From NCBI GenBank assembly GCA_014584705.1, contig JACTMJ010000031.1, positions 1-64,000 of the forward strand: DNA of 64,000 nt, in the 5' to 3' direction. Below, one piece after another: positions 45,770-54,445 of the stretch; position 1 is the first letter of the stretch, and every line of letters begins with the position of its first letter. The notes under the pieces were generated by a model. That model had not been told where the DNA came from. It saw only the letters and a list, made by a program, of their open reading frames with translations, and ran no database searches. The DNA is from Acidobacteriota bacterium. Its GTDB lineage: Bacteria > Acidobacteriota > Terriglobia > Bryobacterales > Bryobacteraceae. Made by a program: the position numbers and the translations under genes.

Positions 45770-47113
45770 ATGAGCCGGTCCCGAGCTTTCCTCCCCCGCT
45801 TGTGGATCTTTCTGGTGGCGGTTTCTCTGGCGGCCGGACAGGCATCCTCGCCATCGGCTGCTCCTGTTTCACCGGCGGAGGCTCTCCTGAGCGCTGTCCG
45901 TCGCCACGATGCCAGCGCCGCCCGGTCTCTGCTGGCACCGGGTACGGCGAACCCCGATACTACGGATCAACTTGGTGCGAGCGCGCTCCACATCGCCTGT
46001 TGGGAGGGGGACCTTCCGATGGTCCGAGTCCTCCTGGAGTACGGAGCGAATCCCAACGTGCGTCACCGCGAAGGGGGCTCCACCCCTTTGCATTACGCCG
46101 TGATTACAGGCCGGGCGGAGATCGTGAAACTGCTGCTCGATCGCGGCGTCGATGTCCATGCTCGCTATCGTTCCGGCCAGACCGCCCTGCATCTGGCGGC
46201 CAACCGTGGCGACTTGCGCATCGTGGAAATGCTCCTCGAACGGGGCGCGGATATCGCCGCGAGGGACGATGCCGGCTCCACTCCCCTGGACGAGGCGGTA
46301 TGGAAGGGCAGTGCGGAAGTCGTTCGATTTCTCCTTGGAAAAGGCGACAAGGGGGTTGCCGCGGGGTTGCGCAAGCCTGCGGAACCGGCTGCCCCTCCCG
46401 GCGTTGAAGCCCAGCCACCGCTGCTGAATACGGCGGCCGCCCGCGGCAATGCGGAGGTCGTGAAGGTGCTTCTGGAAGCCGGCGCGGACCCCAATGCGAC
46501 CGATGCATCGGGTGCTGCCGCCCTGGATGAGGCGATTCGCTTCGGACATCGCCAGGTGATGGAAGCCCTGCTGACCGGAGGAGCTCAGCCCGAAGATAAG
46601 GCAAACCCCGGCAAACGGATCCGGGATGCTGTGATGCGGGGGCAAGCCGATGTCGTTGACCTGCTCATCGCTCATGGAGCCGGATTCCGGGAGACCGGAG
46701 CGAGTGGATCCACGCCGCTCCATGATGCCGCGCTCCAGGGCAATGTCGAGGTGATCAAGGTATTGCTGAAGCATGGCGCCCCGGTCGACGCCCGGAACGC
46801 ATCCGGCGCAACGCCGCTTCACGACGCTGCCCTCTCAGGCAAGCTCGATGTGGTGAAACTGCTCGTTGAAAAGGGCGCGGACGTGAACGCCAGAGATAAG
46901 GAAACCAGCGCCACGCCGCTGCATCATGCCGCCTCCTGGGGGCGTGCCGAGGTGGTTGCCTATCTTCTATCGCAGCGCGCGGATCCTGGCCTGAAGACCA
47001 GAAACGGCGATACTCCCTTACGCGCGGCCGAACACGCTGGCCAGACGGCCATCGTCATGATGCTGCTCGGCGGCCCCGCTGATGCGGAGCCGGCGCTCGC
47101 AAAGCCGCGCTAG
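45770..47113 (+). CDS. Secreted ankyrin-repeat protein
   Basis: The 447-residue protein has a signal peptide (ends VSLAAGQA) and about ten ankyrin repeats. Many match the consensus closely, e.g. GASALHIACWEGDLPMVRVLLEYGANPN, GSTPLHYAVITGRAEIVKLLLDRGVDV, GATPLHDAALSGKLDVVKLLVEKGADVNA. An insert of about 40 residues (GLRKPAEPAAPPGVEAQPP) interrupts the array near residue 205. Ankyrin arrays bind proteins; here in the periplasm or outside. No enzymatic domain is seen. The histidine kinase gene follows closely on the same strand. Confidence 0.9.
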   Translation: MSRSRAFLPRLWIFLVAVSLAAGQASSPSAAPVSPAEALLSAVRRHDASAARSLLAPGTANPDTTDQLGASALHIACWEGDLPMVRVLLEYGANPNVRHREGGSTPLHYAVITGRAEIVKLLLDRGVDVHARYRSGQTALHLAANRGDLRIVEMLLERGADIAARDDAGSTPLDEAVWKGSAEVVRFLLGKGDKGVAAGLRKPAEPAAPPGVEAQPPLLNTAAARGNAEVVKVLLEAGADPNATDASGAAALDEAIRFGHRQVMEALLTGGAQPEDKANPGKRIRDAVMRGQADVVDLLIAHGAGFRETGASGSTPLHDAALQGNVEVIKVLLKHGAPVDARNASGATPLHDAALSGKLDVVKLLVEKGADVNARDKETSATPLHHAASWGRAEVVAYLLSQRADPGLKTRNGDTPLRAAEHAGQTAIVMMLLGGPADAEPALAKPR

Positions 47114-47198
47114 CGCTCCCGGCCGTTATGGGGTGGCGAGCGGCCGAACCCGGTGTAATTCCCTAAAGTACCTTCCGGTTTCTACCGATCTGTTCCAT

Positions 47199-49172
47199 GT
47201 GATCCAGGCCCGCGATCTCCATTTTCCGCAGTTCGCCTCGCTTCAGAGGACGGCCCAGATCATGGATCAGGCGCGGGATCACCTCGACTTGCTTGTGTCG
47301 GTGCGCCCCGCAGCCAATGCGCGCTTTGCCAGTTATCTCCGCACGACGGAACTGTCGCCGGTAGAGCAGAAATCGGTGAAGGCGCTCGTCCTCGGTTCCG
47401 TGCTTGATTCGCTGGGAAACTGTTATCCCAACGAAACGGTGCTCGAAGAGATTGAGTATCAGGCGCGGCGACTGGCCAAGCTGCAGGTGGACCCCGCGGC
47501 CGTACATGAGGCGCTTGCGTGCTTTGACGAAGGCCTGCTTCAGGAAGTGGAGCGGCACTACCCAGACCGCCTGTTTATCGCCAGAACTATTGTCAACCAC
47601 TATCACCTCTTTGTGACGAACATCATTAACGTCACGCTCTACCAACTCTGGCGGGCCGACAGCAAACTGCTGGAGGAGATGTCCGCCGTCGAACTATCCG
47701 AGCTTTCCGAGAAAGATCTTTGCGCGCGAATCGTCCTGCTGGTGAAGCTTTGGAGCGGCGCGGATGCGGTGGCCATTCACCCAAGCCCAGGGCGGGCGCT
47801 GCCCTCAGCCGCCGGGGCAGCCACTTTCGCGGTAAGCACCAACACCACGCTCGGTCCGGCGGCCGCCATGACGGAAGCAGCCGAGGCATCCGGCGAAGCT
47901 CGTGATACGGCATGGCCCGCTACCCTAGCCAGCGTCGTTAGCTTTCGCCCGGTGGACGGGGATGAGCGGGTGCTGACGCGGCGCTGGATTGGCCGATATC
48001 GCTCGGTGTGGAGCTTTCCGATTCATGCCGGGATGCGGCAGTTGGGCGTGCTGCAGCTTGCCTTTCTGCGGGGCTACGATTGGCTTCCTAGTGAACAGGC
48101 CTTGCTGTTGCAGGTCTGCGAGCGCGTCGGGCTCGCGCTCACCCGCTGCGAATTGGTTCACGGGCTTTCCTCCAGGGAGATGCAAGTGCGCCAGTTGGCC
48201 AGCCATTTGCAGCAGGTGGAAGAACGTGAAAGGAAGCGCATCAGCCGCGAATTGCATGACGAGGCCGGGCAATCTCTCTTGTGCCTGCGTCTGCAACTCG
48301 AAATGCTCGAGAATGCGCTCTCCTATCGACAAAAGCACCTGAAGCAGGAACTGCGGCATTGCCGGCAGCAGGTGGAAACGATCATTGTGGAGATCCGGCG
48401 CTTGATTTCCGCCCTTAGCCCAACGGTGCTCGAGCAGTTCGGTTTGGTTGCCGCGATCCGGCATCTGCGAAAAGAGTTCCTGCGCGTTTCCCAGGCGCGC
48501 GTGGAACTCATCCTCGGCCTGCCGGAGAATCTGGAGATCTCGAACGGAGCCAGCATGGTTGCCTACCGGTTTGTGCAGGAAGCGCTGCACAACATTCTGA
48601 GCCACTCCAAAGCGCGGAACGTAAAGATTTCCGCGGCATTGGACGATGGACAGTTTGTTTGCCAGGTTTCCGACGATGGAATTGGGTTCCGGGTGCGAGA
48701 TGTGCAGCGGCAGGACCATTCCTTCGGGCTGCGAGGCATCAGTGAGCGGGTGCTCTTGATGGGTGGCACTGTGGAGATCGCCTCTGAGCCAGGGGCCGGG
48801 GCCAGCGTGATGGCGCGAATTCCGCTTACGGAAGATCCGGCCATGCCCGGACTCGCGGCTCTCGCGGGTGTCACCAGACGAGCGGAGAAAGAGGGGATCT
48901 CCGCTGGCAGGCCAGGTACGGAAACGTCCGTGTCCCCGGTATCGGGTTTTGCCGGTCACTCGGTTATAGCGGTTTCCGGCTGGGATCTGGTTCGCGGAGG
49001 GAAGTCCGTGCCGCCAACAACCGAAGCCCCCTTGGCAGGCCGGGAGCAACGGACGAAATCCAGCCAGGCCGCGACGACGATCCGCCAATCAACGACGATC
49101 CGCCAAACTGCGGCGATCAGCCAGAGGACGACAAGCGATGATGCGAAAGACGAGAGTTGTGATTGCCGATGA
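47199..49172 (+). CDS. Cytoplasmic NarX/DegS-type sensor histidine kinase
   Basis: The protein is about 657 residues. A helical N-terminal region of unknown type (about residues 20-160) and a GAF-like segment (LGVLQLAFLRGYDWLPSEQALLLQVCERVGLAL) precede the kinase. The HisKA_3 box is RKRISRELHDEAGQSLL with phospho-acceptor His353. The HATPase domain shows VQEALHNILSHSKA, VSDDGIGF and GLRGISERV. No membrane segments are seen, so it senses an internal signal. A Ser/Thr/Gln-rich tail of about 90 residues follows. The GTG start at 47199 is a guess; ATG 47262 is possible. It overlaps the response regulator by 35 bases. Confidence 0.85.
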   Translation: MIQARDLHFPQFASLQRTAQIMDQARDHLDLLVSVRPAANARFASYLRTTELSPVEQKSVKALVLGSVLDSLGNCYPNETVLEEIEYQARRLAKLQVDPAAVHEALACFDEGLLQEVERHYPDRLFIARTIVNHYHLFVTNIINVTLYQLWRADSKLLEEMSAVELSELSEKDLCARIVLLVKLWSGADAVAIHPSPGRALPSAAGAATFAVSTNTTLGPAAAMTEAAEASGEARDTAWPATLASVVSFRPVDGDERVLTRRWIGRYRSVWSFPIHAGMRQLGVLQLAFLRGYDWLPSEQALLLQVCERVGLALTRCELVHGLSSREMQVRQLASHLQQVEERERKRISRELHDEAGQSLLCLRLQLEMLENALSYRQKHLKQELRHCRQQVETIIVEIRRLISALSPTVLEQFGLVAAIRHLRKEFLRVSQARVELILGLPENLEISNGASMVAYRFVQEALHNILSHSKARNVKISAALDDGQFVCQVSDDGIGFRVRDVQRQDHSFGLRGISERVLLMGGTVEIASEPGAGASVMARIPLTEDPAMPGLAALAGVTRRAEKEGISAGRPGTETSVSPVSGFAGHSVIAVSGWDLVRGGKSVPPTTEAPLAGREQRTKSSQAATTIRQSTTIRQTAAISQRTTSDDAKDESCDCR

Positions 49173-49806
49173 CCACACCCTGTTCCGCCAGGGGATGAAG
49201 AATCTCCTCGCTCAAGAACCGGATATCGAAGTGGTGGGCGAGGCCAATAACGGCAATGAGGCCATCGCGCTGGCGGAAGCCGCGCGCCCGGATCTTATTC
49301 TGATGGATGTCAGCATGCCCGGATTGAGCAGCTTTGAAGCCACGAGACAACTCAAAAGAGTTCATCCGGAAATCAAAGTGCTCTTTCTCACCATGTACGA
49401 CGACGAGGATTATCTGCTGGAAAGTATGCAGGCGGGGGCGAGCGGCTACATTCTCAAGGACAGCCCCACCGAGCAGTTGCTCACCGGAATCCGGGACGTG
49501 CAGAACGGCGGCAGCTATCTCAGCCCGAAGATGCTCTCCCAACTGGTGGACGATTTCCGCACCCGCATGCGCTCAAACATCCCGCAACCCCGCTTGTCAA
49601 CGCTTACCCCCCGCGAGAAGGAAGTGCTCAAGCTGCTCGCCGAGGGGAATTCCGTCAAGGAAATTGCCGGCGGCCTCAACCTGAGCGTGAAAACCATCGA
49701 AGCGCACAAGTTCAATCTGATGCGAAAGCTGGACATTCACAACAAGGCACAACTGGTGCAGTACGCCATCCAGAAGAAGATCATCCAGATCACCATGATG
49801 GCCTGA
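49138..49806 (+). CDS. NarL/FixJ-family response regulator
   Basis: The 222-residue protein has a receiver domain (VVIADDHTLFRQG with Asp11/Asp12, phospho-acceptor Asp57 in LILMDVSMPG, and GYILKD near the end). A LuxR-type DNA-binding HTH follows (LTPREKEVLKLLAEGNSVKEIAGGLNLSVKTIEAH). It surely pairs with the overlapping kinase (35-base overlap). AGAGGA upstream of the ATG-ATG start lies within the kinase coding sequence. Target promoters are unknown. Confidence 0.95.
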   Translation: MMRKTRVVIADDHTLFRQGMKNLLAQEPDIEVVGEANNGNEAIALAEAARPDLILMDVSMPGLSSFEATRQLKRVHPEIKVLFLTMYDDEDYLLESMQAGASGYILKDSPTEQLLTGIRDVQNGGSYLSPKMLSQLVDDFRTRMRSNIPQPRLSTLTPREKEVLKLLAEGNSVKEIAGGLNLSVKTIEAHKFNLMRKLDIHNKAQLVQYAIQKKIIQITMMA

Positions 49807-49895
49807 GACGGCTCGCACGCAGCCCTTCGGCGGTGGGAGGAACGGTTGCGGGAAGTGCCCGCCTTAAGGGGCTTCAGATCTGAGGACTCCGGCTA

Positions 49896-50078
49896 CTAGA
49901 TCCACTCCAGCCGCCCCGCGTACCGCCCAGCCTTCGTCGGGAGGTTCCAACCCGAGCCCGCCTTGCCGGGCCAGATCTCCGCCGCGGCTGCGTTGGGCTC
50001 CGCGTTCCAGTTGTCCGTGTCCGGGTTGTGTGTGTCGAAGGTGCCGGGCACAGGTTGTCCGTCCTTGCCCGGGCCCTC
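49896..50078 (-). pseudogene. C-terminal gene fragment of unknown family
   Basis: A frame of about 60 codons reads protein-like, e.g. VPGTFDTHNPDTDNWNAEP and EIWPGKAGSGWNLP, ending AGRLEWI and a TAG stop. There is no plausible start: a TGA at 50079-50081 ends the frame upstream and no ATG is present. It looks like the tail of a gene whose front has been lost, lying between the response regulator and the tRNA gene. I cannot name the parent family. Apart from it, the 297 bases between those genes hold only a short GC hairpin (49848-49862). Confidence 0.45.
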
Positions 50079-50103
50079 TCATGCTAAAATCGAGGCACCA
50101 CCC

Positions 50104-50179
50104 GGCGCTATCGTCTAAGGGTTAGGACGGAGCCCTCTCAAGGCTCAAATACGGGTTCGAATCCCGTTAGCGCTACCAT
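50104..50179 (+). tRNA. tRNA-Glu, anticodon CTC
   Basis: The 76-base sequence folds as a cloverleaf: acceptor stem GGCGCTA with TAGCGCT (one G-U pair at the end), an anticodon stem GAGCC/GGCTC around loop CTCTCAA (anticodon CTC), T-arm with TTCGAATC, and an encoded CCA end. It reads GAG codons. The downstream accessory region makes it a possible integration site. Confidence 0.95.
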
Positions 50180-50246
50180 AAAATCAATAGGTTGGAGCAT
50201 TTCTGCTCACAGTTGCTCACACAATTCAACATTCCGAATTCAGATT

Positions 50247-53200
50247 CTAGTACCCAAGCCTTTTGCGAACCGCGTCTTCTGAGTCTTCCCATACAGCCTG
50301 CTGGTCGTATCTCTGGGCAATGCCTTCGACGATATTAGCCACGTAGGGATACTCGAAAGCAAGCTGCCGCGCCCAGTTTCTATACTTTTCGGCAAGAGCT
50401 CTTTCCTGGCCACCGCCAGGTCCGCGGAAATGCACGCCGCGTGAATTGCACACTCCAATTTGAAAGCCCTGTGCGACCCGCGAGGTCCCGGATTCCTCCA
50501 ATACCTTCCGCACCTCTTCGCACGGCCAGATGCCATCCTTACCGACTTTCGGGGAGGACAGGATCTCTCCAATCTTCTGGTCGCCGATTTCCGCTCTGCC
50601 GTGTTGCGCGCATAGGGACTGAGACTGCTTCACCCACGCCCTCAATGCCTCTTCATCGATATTGCCGCTATCATCGGTGCCGGGAATTCGTCTGAAGTTC
50701 GTAAGCAGGCGATAGGCGGCAGTCCTAAGGGCAAAACTCTTTTCAGCGTCCTCGATTCTCCATTCCGGCGGGTCTTCACCTCCGTCCTTGCGACGATAGA
50801 TCAGCCCGAGCAACTGGACGAACAAGGCCGGCGATTTGCCGAGTTTCTTCTCAAGGTTCGGGATACGGCGAAACTGATGTTCCAAGGCCCTGATAAAGAG
50901 AAATTCGAGACGCGCCATTTCGTCTTCGGAAACCCCAACGCGCTCCTGAAGGATGTCGAGCGCCTCCGAAAGATAGTGGCCATCCATTCGGTAGATGCCC
51001 GCCTCCTCGGCATCGCATGTCCCCACTTCTTGCAGAAGCCGTTTTAGCCGCGACGTTTCGAGTTCGGCAAGCGCAAAATGAACCGCGAAAAACGCCGCAC
51101 GCGGGCGGCGCACGTCCAGCAAGCGGTCAACCGCTTCGTTTAGATCAGGAGAATCCTTCCTGAACCACCCAGGCACAACCTCACGCCAGTACTGCTCGCC
51201 TACGGCTTTGTCCCGATTGTTAACGTGAGCCCATGTGCTGCTCTCGAAGGGAGATCGCATCAGGAGGCGACATGCCATATCCGCGGGCAACTCTTTCGTC
51301 AGCATGCGTGTTAAATCGTCGCGCGTCTCCGGCTTCAGTTGATAGAGAAATCCCCGGAGTACTTCATCGAACTTGCCGCTGAGCTCGGGCTCCTGCACAT
51401 TCAGGCATTGTTTGAGAAATGCCGCGGCCCCTTCGGTCGTGATGACGCCTTCCGCCAAGTGCCAGCCAACGGTAGAGGGCGCTCCACTCTTGGACAGCAG
51501 CGCCTGGATACCATCAAAGCCCTTTGCGCTCCAGATTTGCTCCAAAGCATCAATGCGCAGGTTCCGAATCTTTTCTTCGCGCTTTTCGAAGTCGAAATCG
51601 AGATCCTCCATCTCCTCCATGGACTCCTGGACCCATTGCTGTTCGAATAGCCACTGGTGCCGGATTACGGGATCTTTCGGGACGAGCATGTCGTAGGCTT
51701 TTCTCGCCCTGTCTTTGGTCTCGTCCTTAAGCCCCTTCATCACTGCTGATCTTATGAACGCGAAGCGGCGAACTCGTTCGCGTAGAGTCGCCTTCCGACT
51801 TTCGTCCGTCTCGTCTTCAGTCCACTTCTCGACAAGGTTCCAGACGGTCTCCTCGTCTTCTGGAGTAAGCCCCTGGAGGTTCGCGACGAGGTCGCCCAGC
51901 GTTGTTTCATCATGCGACGGCCAGGCGAGGGCGAGGTCAACAGCTTTCCTCGCAAAAGGCGCAACCTCGTCCCATGTTGCAAGGGGCTGGCCTGCACCTG
52001 AAGCATCGCTGCGCCATCGCGGCCGATGACTATACTCACCGAACTCGCGGCCTGTTCCGATCTGGGCGATGCAGAGATTCCACCCAACGATGGGAAATCT
52101 CTGTGTCAGTAATCCCAGTGTTTTCTGGCGTACTTCAAGAGAGGCAGCCGTCTGCGGCATCCAACAGCGGAAAATTGCTTCAAGACTATTTTCCGGCTTG
52201 TTGACCCAGTTATCGTTGATCTTCCGCTCCGAGAGTTTGGCGAGGATCAGGCAAACGCGGGGAAGGTGTTTGGCATTCCAAGCTAGATTCTCAAGAGCCC
52301 ACAGCAGACCCGTCCGCGGGCAACTGCCAAAAACCCCGGTGTCGGCCGGTGTCATCAGCGCGTAAACCTTCGGGTCTGCCGATTCAAGGTCCTCCTCGAT
52401 GATCTCGAGAAACTCCAGCGGAGCCGCTTCAGCATAGAGCGGCAAGTTTCCCTGCTGCGACAACAGCTTTTTCGCACTCAGCCCGTCGTCTCCCGTCAGG
52501 AGGCGACGGATCAGCAGACGGACCTCTGCTTCAATGTCGATCCCCAAACGCTCGCCAAAGATACTGTTCCCATGGACGGCAAGCAGGACAAGCGTTTCAC
52601 ATATCCCGTTTCTGAGCGCGCCCGAATGTTCACGAGACTTGCCGTATAGGTTCGCGAAGGCCCTTTGGTCTTCGGGAAGGTCTAGTGCCGGATCTTCCTC
52701 GGAGAGAACGATTTCGGCAGCAAGGATAAAATCCCTAAGATCTTTCGGCGTGACGGCAGCTTGCACCGCGAAGAAGGCGTCGATCTTGGATGCAAGCCCG
52801 CGGAACTTGCCGACCGACCAAACAGGAGGGTCGTCAAATTTTAGGAGTTCGGCAATATCCACTTCGACATCGTCGCAGGCTTTCCGGGCGAGAACGCTCA
52901 TAATTTCGCAGTCGCCCTTCGACTGCGTGTGCCAGGCTCCGACAAACATGACCGGAACCAGCCTGCGGACGGCGACAGCGTCCTGAGCCCACTCAGGCGA
53001 GCGGATGGCAGGCACATTCGACAGGCGTCGACGAAGAATCGTCGGCGAGTACCCTGACTCGCGTCCAAGCTCGTCGATTCTGAGGTGGTCTCTTATGCCC
53101 ATAGCCTCCAGGGCTTTTCTAAATGGCTCATACCGCAGCAGGTCGAGAGTGATCGTTGGTTCCGGATCGACCGTATTCCGTGGCCGAACGATGATGGCAT

Positions 53201-54329
53201 GCCTGTTTTTGAAGTTGCCGCCCAACTCGCGCTCGGCTTCGTCGGAGAAAACAATCGGCACAAAAGCGGGCGCGGTGGTCGACAGTTTCCGCAATGCCTG
53301 GCCGGACGAGAAGACAAGCATTTTGTCCTTGAGATTCGTAAAGACTTCTTCAGGTGTCTCGAACATGCAATGCAGGAAGGCGATTACCTCGATCTTTGAA
53401 TCACCGGAGACAATCAACGGCGAAGGAGACGGATTCGTGATCCAGTTTTCTACAGTCTTCTTGAAGTGCTCCACCGAAGGGGCGAACAGTTCCTTCGACA
53501 GTTCAGGTTCGGTGACTGATGCCCAGGCTTGCCACCGTTCTTCCAAAGAGAAGACGCCGTCGCTAGGGATGCCGATCTTCTCGGAGAGCCACCGCTGCGT
53601 ATGTAGGGATTGTTCCAGCCATTGCTCGATATCGCTCGCATCGTAGGCCCTGACGGATTGCCACTCTCCAAGCGCTCCCTTGTCTTTTCGCCACTTCTCT
53701 TTGCCGTCCCATGCACGGGGAGTAACAAATACGAAGTGCATGCCGGCGCGTTCGGTCGGCTGGATAGCTTTCCCGCGCGCGGCGTAGTCTTTATCAGCCT
53801 TCTTCTTGGGATCTTCGTTACACCCGAATTCCCAGCCGGATTGGCCATCGGGTATCCATTGCGTGGCCCCGCCGGCATCGACGCGGCCATCCCATCCCTT
53901 CCTCTCTGCCTCGTCGTAGCCGGGAAAATCGACGAGCGTGAGCCCTTGGCCTGTGGAGTTGACAAGCTTTCTCAGGAGAACAGCAAGAAGCGAGCGGGCT
54001 TCGAGATTCCCGGTGGCCCAGGTTTCTATCTGTTTTGCAGTGATCTTCAAGAACGGAGGCACATAGGCGCCGATGGCCAGTTTTGGGGTCATCGCACGCT
54101 GCTGAAACTGATCAAACTCGGCCTGAAGTTTAAGCAGTTCCTGCGCATTCGCACCGAATGCCTTTTCGAGACGGGCAGCCATCTCGGGCGACAGGGCAGC
54201 GTTTCCATTCAGAAGGTTGGAGAGCGCTGGACGACCGACTCCCAGTAGCTTGGCTGCCTCTTTCACTGCTACCTTGGGGGGGATAACCTGATTTTTAATG
54301 TAAGTGCCTGGATGGATTGGGTCAGCCAT
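50247..54329 (-). CDS. Large HigA-like HTH / nuclease-like / STAND-like protein, probable defence gene
   Basis: The 1360-residue protein begins with a HigA-type XRE helix-turn-helix (PIHPGTYIKNQV; HTH about residues 21-45). Residues 100-250 resemble a PD-(D/E)XK nuclease-like domain: GYDEAERKGWDGRV (Asp147), a WIPDGQSGWEFG core (Glu167), KKKADKDYAAR. Residues 307-312 (VSGDSK) sit where a P-loop NTPase would be but lack the Lys-Ser/Thr signature. The remaining ~1000 residues are helical repeats. This layout is reminiscent of single-gene defence proteins; function is inferred. GGAG precedes the ATG, and a palindrome sits in the promoter. The gene lies 67 bases from the tRNA and is divergent from the Fic pseudogene. 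Confidence 0.7.
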   Translation of the reverse strand: MADPIHPGTYIKNQVIPPKVAVKEAAKLLGVGRPALSNLLNGNAALSPEMAARLEKAFGANAQELLKLQAEFDQFQQRAMTPKLAIGAYVPPFLKITAKQIETWATGNLEARSLLAVLLRKLVNSTGQGLTLVDFPGYDEAERKGWDGRVDAGGATQWIPDGQSGWEFGCNEDPKKKADKDYAARGKAIQPTERAGMHFVFVTPRAWDGKEKWRKDKGALGEWQSVRAYDASDIEQWLEQSLHTQRWLSEKIGIPSDGVFSLEERWQAWASVTEPELSKELFAPSVEHFKKTVENWITNPSPSPLIVSGDSKIEVIAFLHCMFETPEEVFTNLKDKMLVFSSGQALRKLSTTAPAFVPIVFSDEAERELGGNFKNRHAIIVRPRNTVDPEPTITLDLLRYEPFRKALEAMGIRDHLRIDELGRESGYSPTILRRRLSNVPAIRSPEWAQDAVAVRRLVPVMFVGAWHTQSKGDCEIMSVLARKACDDVEVDIAELLKFDDPPVWSVGKFRGLASKIDAFFAVQAAVTPKDLRDFILAAEIVLSEEDPALDLPEDQRAFANLYGKSREHSGALRNGICETLVLLAVHGNSIFGERLGIDIEAEVRLLIRRLLTGDDGLSAKKLLSQQGNLPLYAEAAPLEFLEIIEEDLESADPKVYALMTPADTGVFGSCPRTGLLWALENLAWNAKHLPRVCLILAKLSERKINDNWVNKPENSLEAIFRCWMPQTAASLEVRQKTLGLLTQRFPIVGWNLCIAQIGTGREFGEYSHRPRWRSDASGAGQPLATWDEVAPFARKAVDLALAWPSHDETTLGDLVANLQGLTPEDEETVWNLVEKWTEDETDESRKATLRERVRRFAFIRSAVMKGLKDETKDRARKAYDMLVPKDPVIRHQWLFEQQWVQESMEEMEDLDFDFEKREEKIRNLRIDALEQIWSAKGFDGIQALLSKSGAPSTVGWHLAEGVITTEGAAAFLKQCLNVQEPELSGKFDEVLRGFLYQLKPETRDDLTRMLTKELPADMACRLLMRSPFESSTWAHVNNRDKAVGEQYWREVVPGWFRKDSPDLNEAVDRLLDVRRPRAAFFAVHFALAELETSRLKRLLQEVGTCDAEEAGIYRMDGHYLSEALDILQERVGVSEDEMARLEFLFIRALEHQFRRIPNLEKKLGKSPALFVQLLGLIYRRKDGGEDPPEWRIEDAEKSFALRTAAYRLLTNFRRIPGTDDSGNIDEEALRAWVKQSQSLCAQHGRAEIGDQKIGEILSSPKVGKDGIWPCEEVRKVLEESGTSRVAQGFQIGVCNSRGVHFRGPGGGQERALAEKYRNWARQLAFEYPYVANIVEGIAQRYDQQAVWEDSEDAVRKRLGY

Positions 54330-54350
54330 GCGAATCTCCTTTATGTGTAT

Positions 54351-54379
54351 TGTGTAGCGCAACACGCTACAAATTGCAA
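54351..54379 (-). promoter_or_regulatory. Promoter with palindromic operator for the HTH gene
   Basis: On the minus strand TTGCAA (54374-54379) and TACACA (54351-54356) are 17 bases apart. Between them lies a perfect palindrome, TGTAGCG (54353-54359) with CGCTACA (54365-54371) around a five-base centre, which also overlaps the -10. This is how an autorepressed antitoxin-type gene looks, so the HTH of the encoded protein may bind here. Confidence 0.55.
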
Positions 54380-54445
54380 GTCCGTGGCTGGTCCACAGAA
54401 CTGGAGCCATATCCTCCGCAAGGATGCGGAGAAGCTTCTGGACAG

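Noticed and set aside
50180-50246. Possible attachment-site repeat just after the tRNA
   Set aside because: I saw no second copy of the tRNA 3' end in the island by eye, so an att site cannot be claimed.
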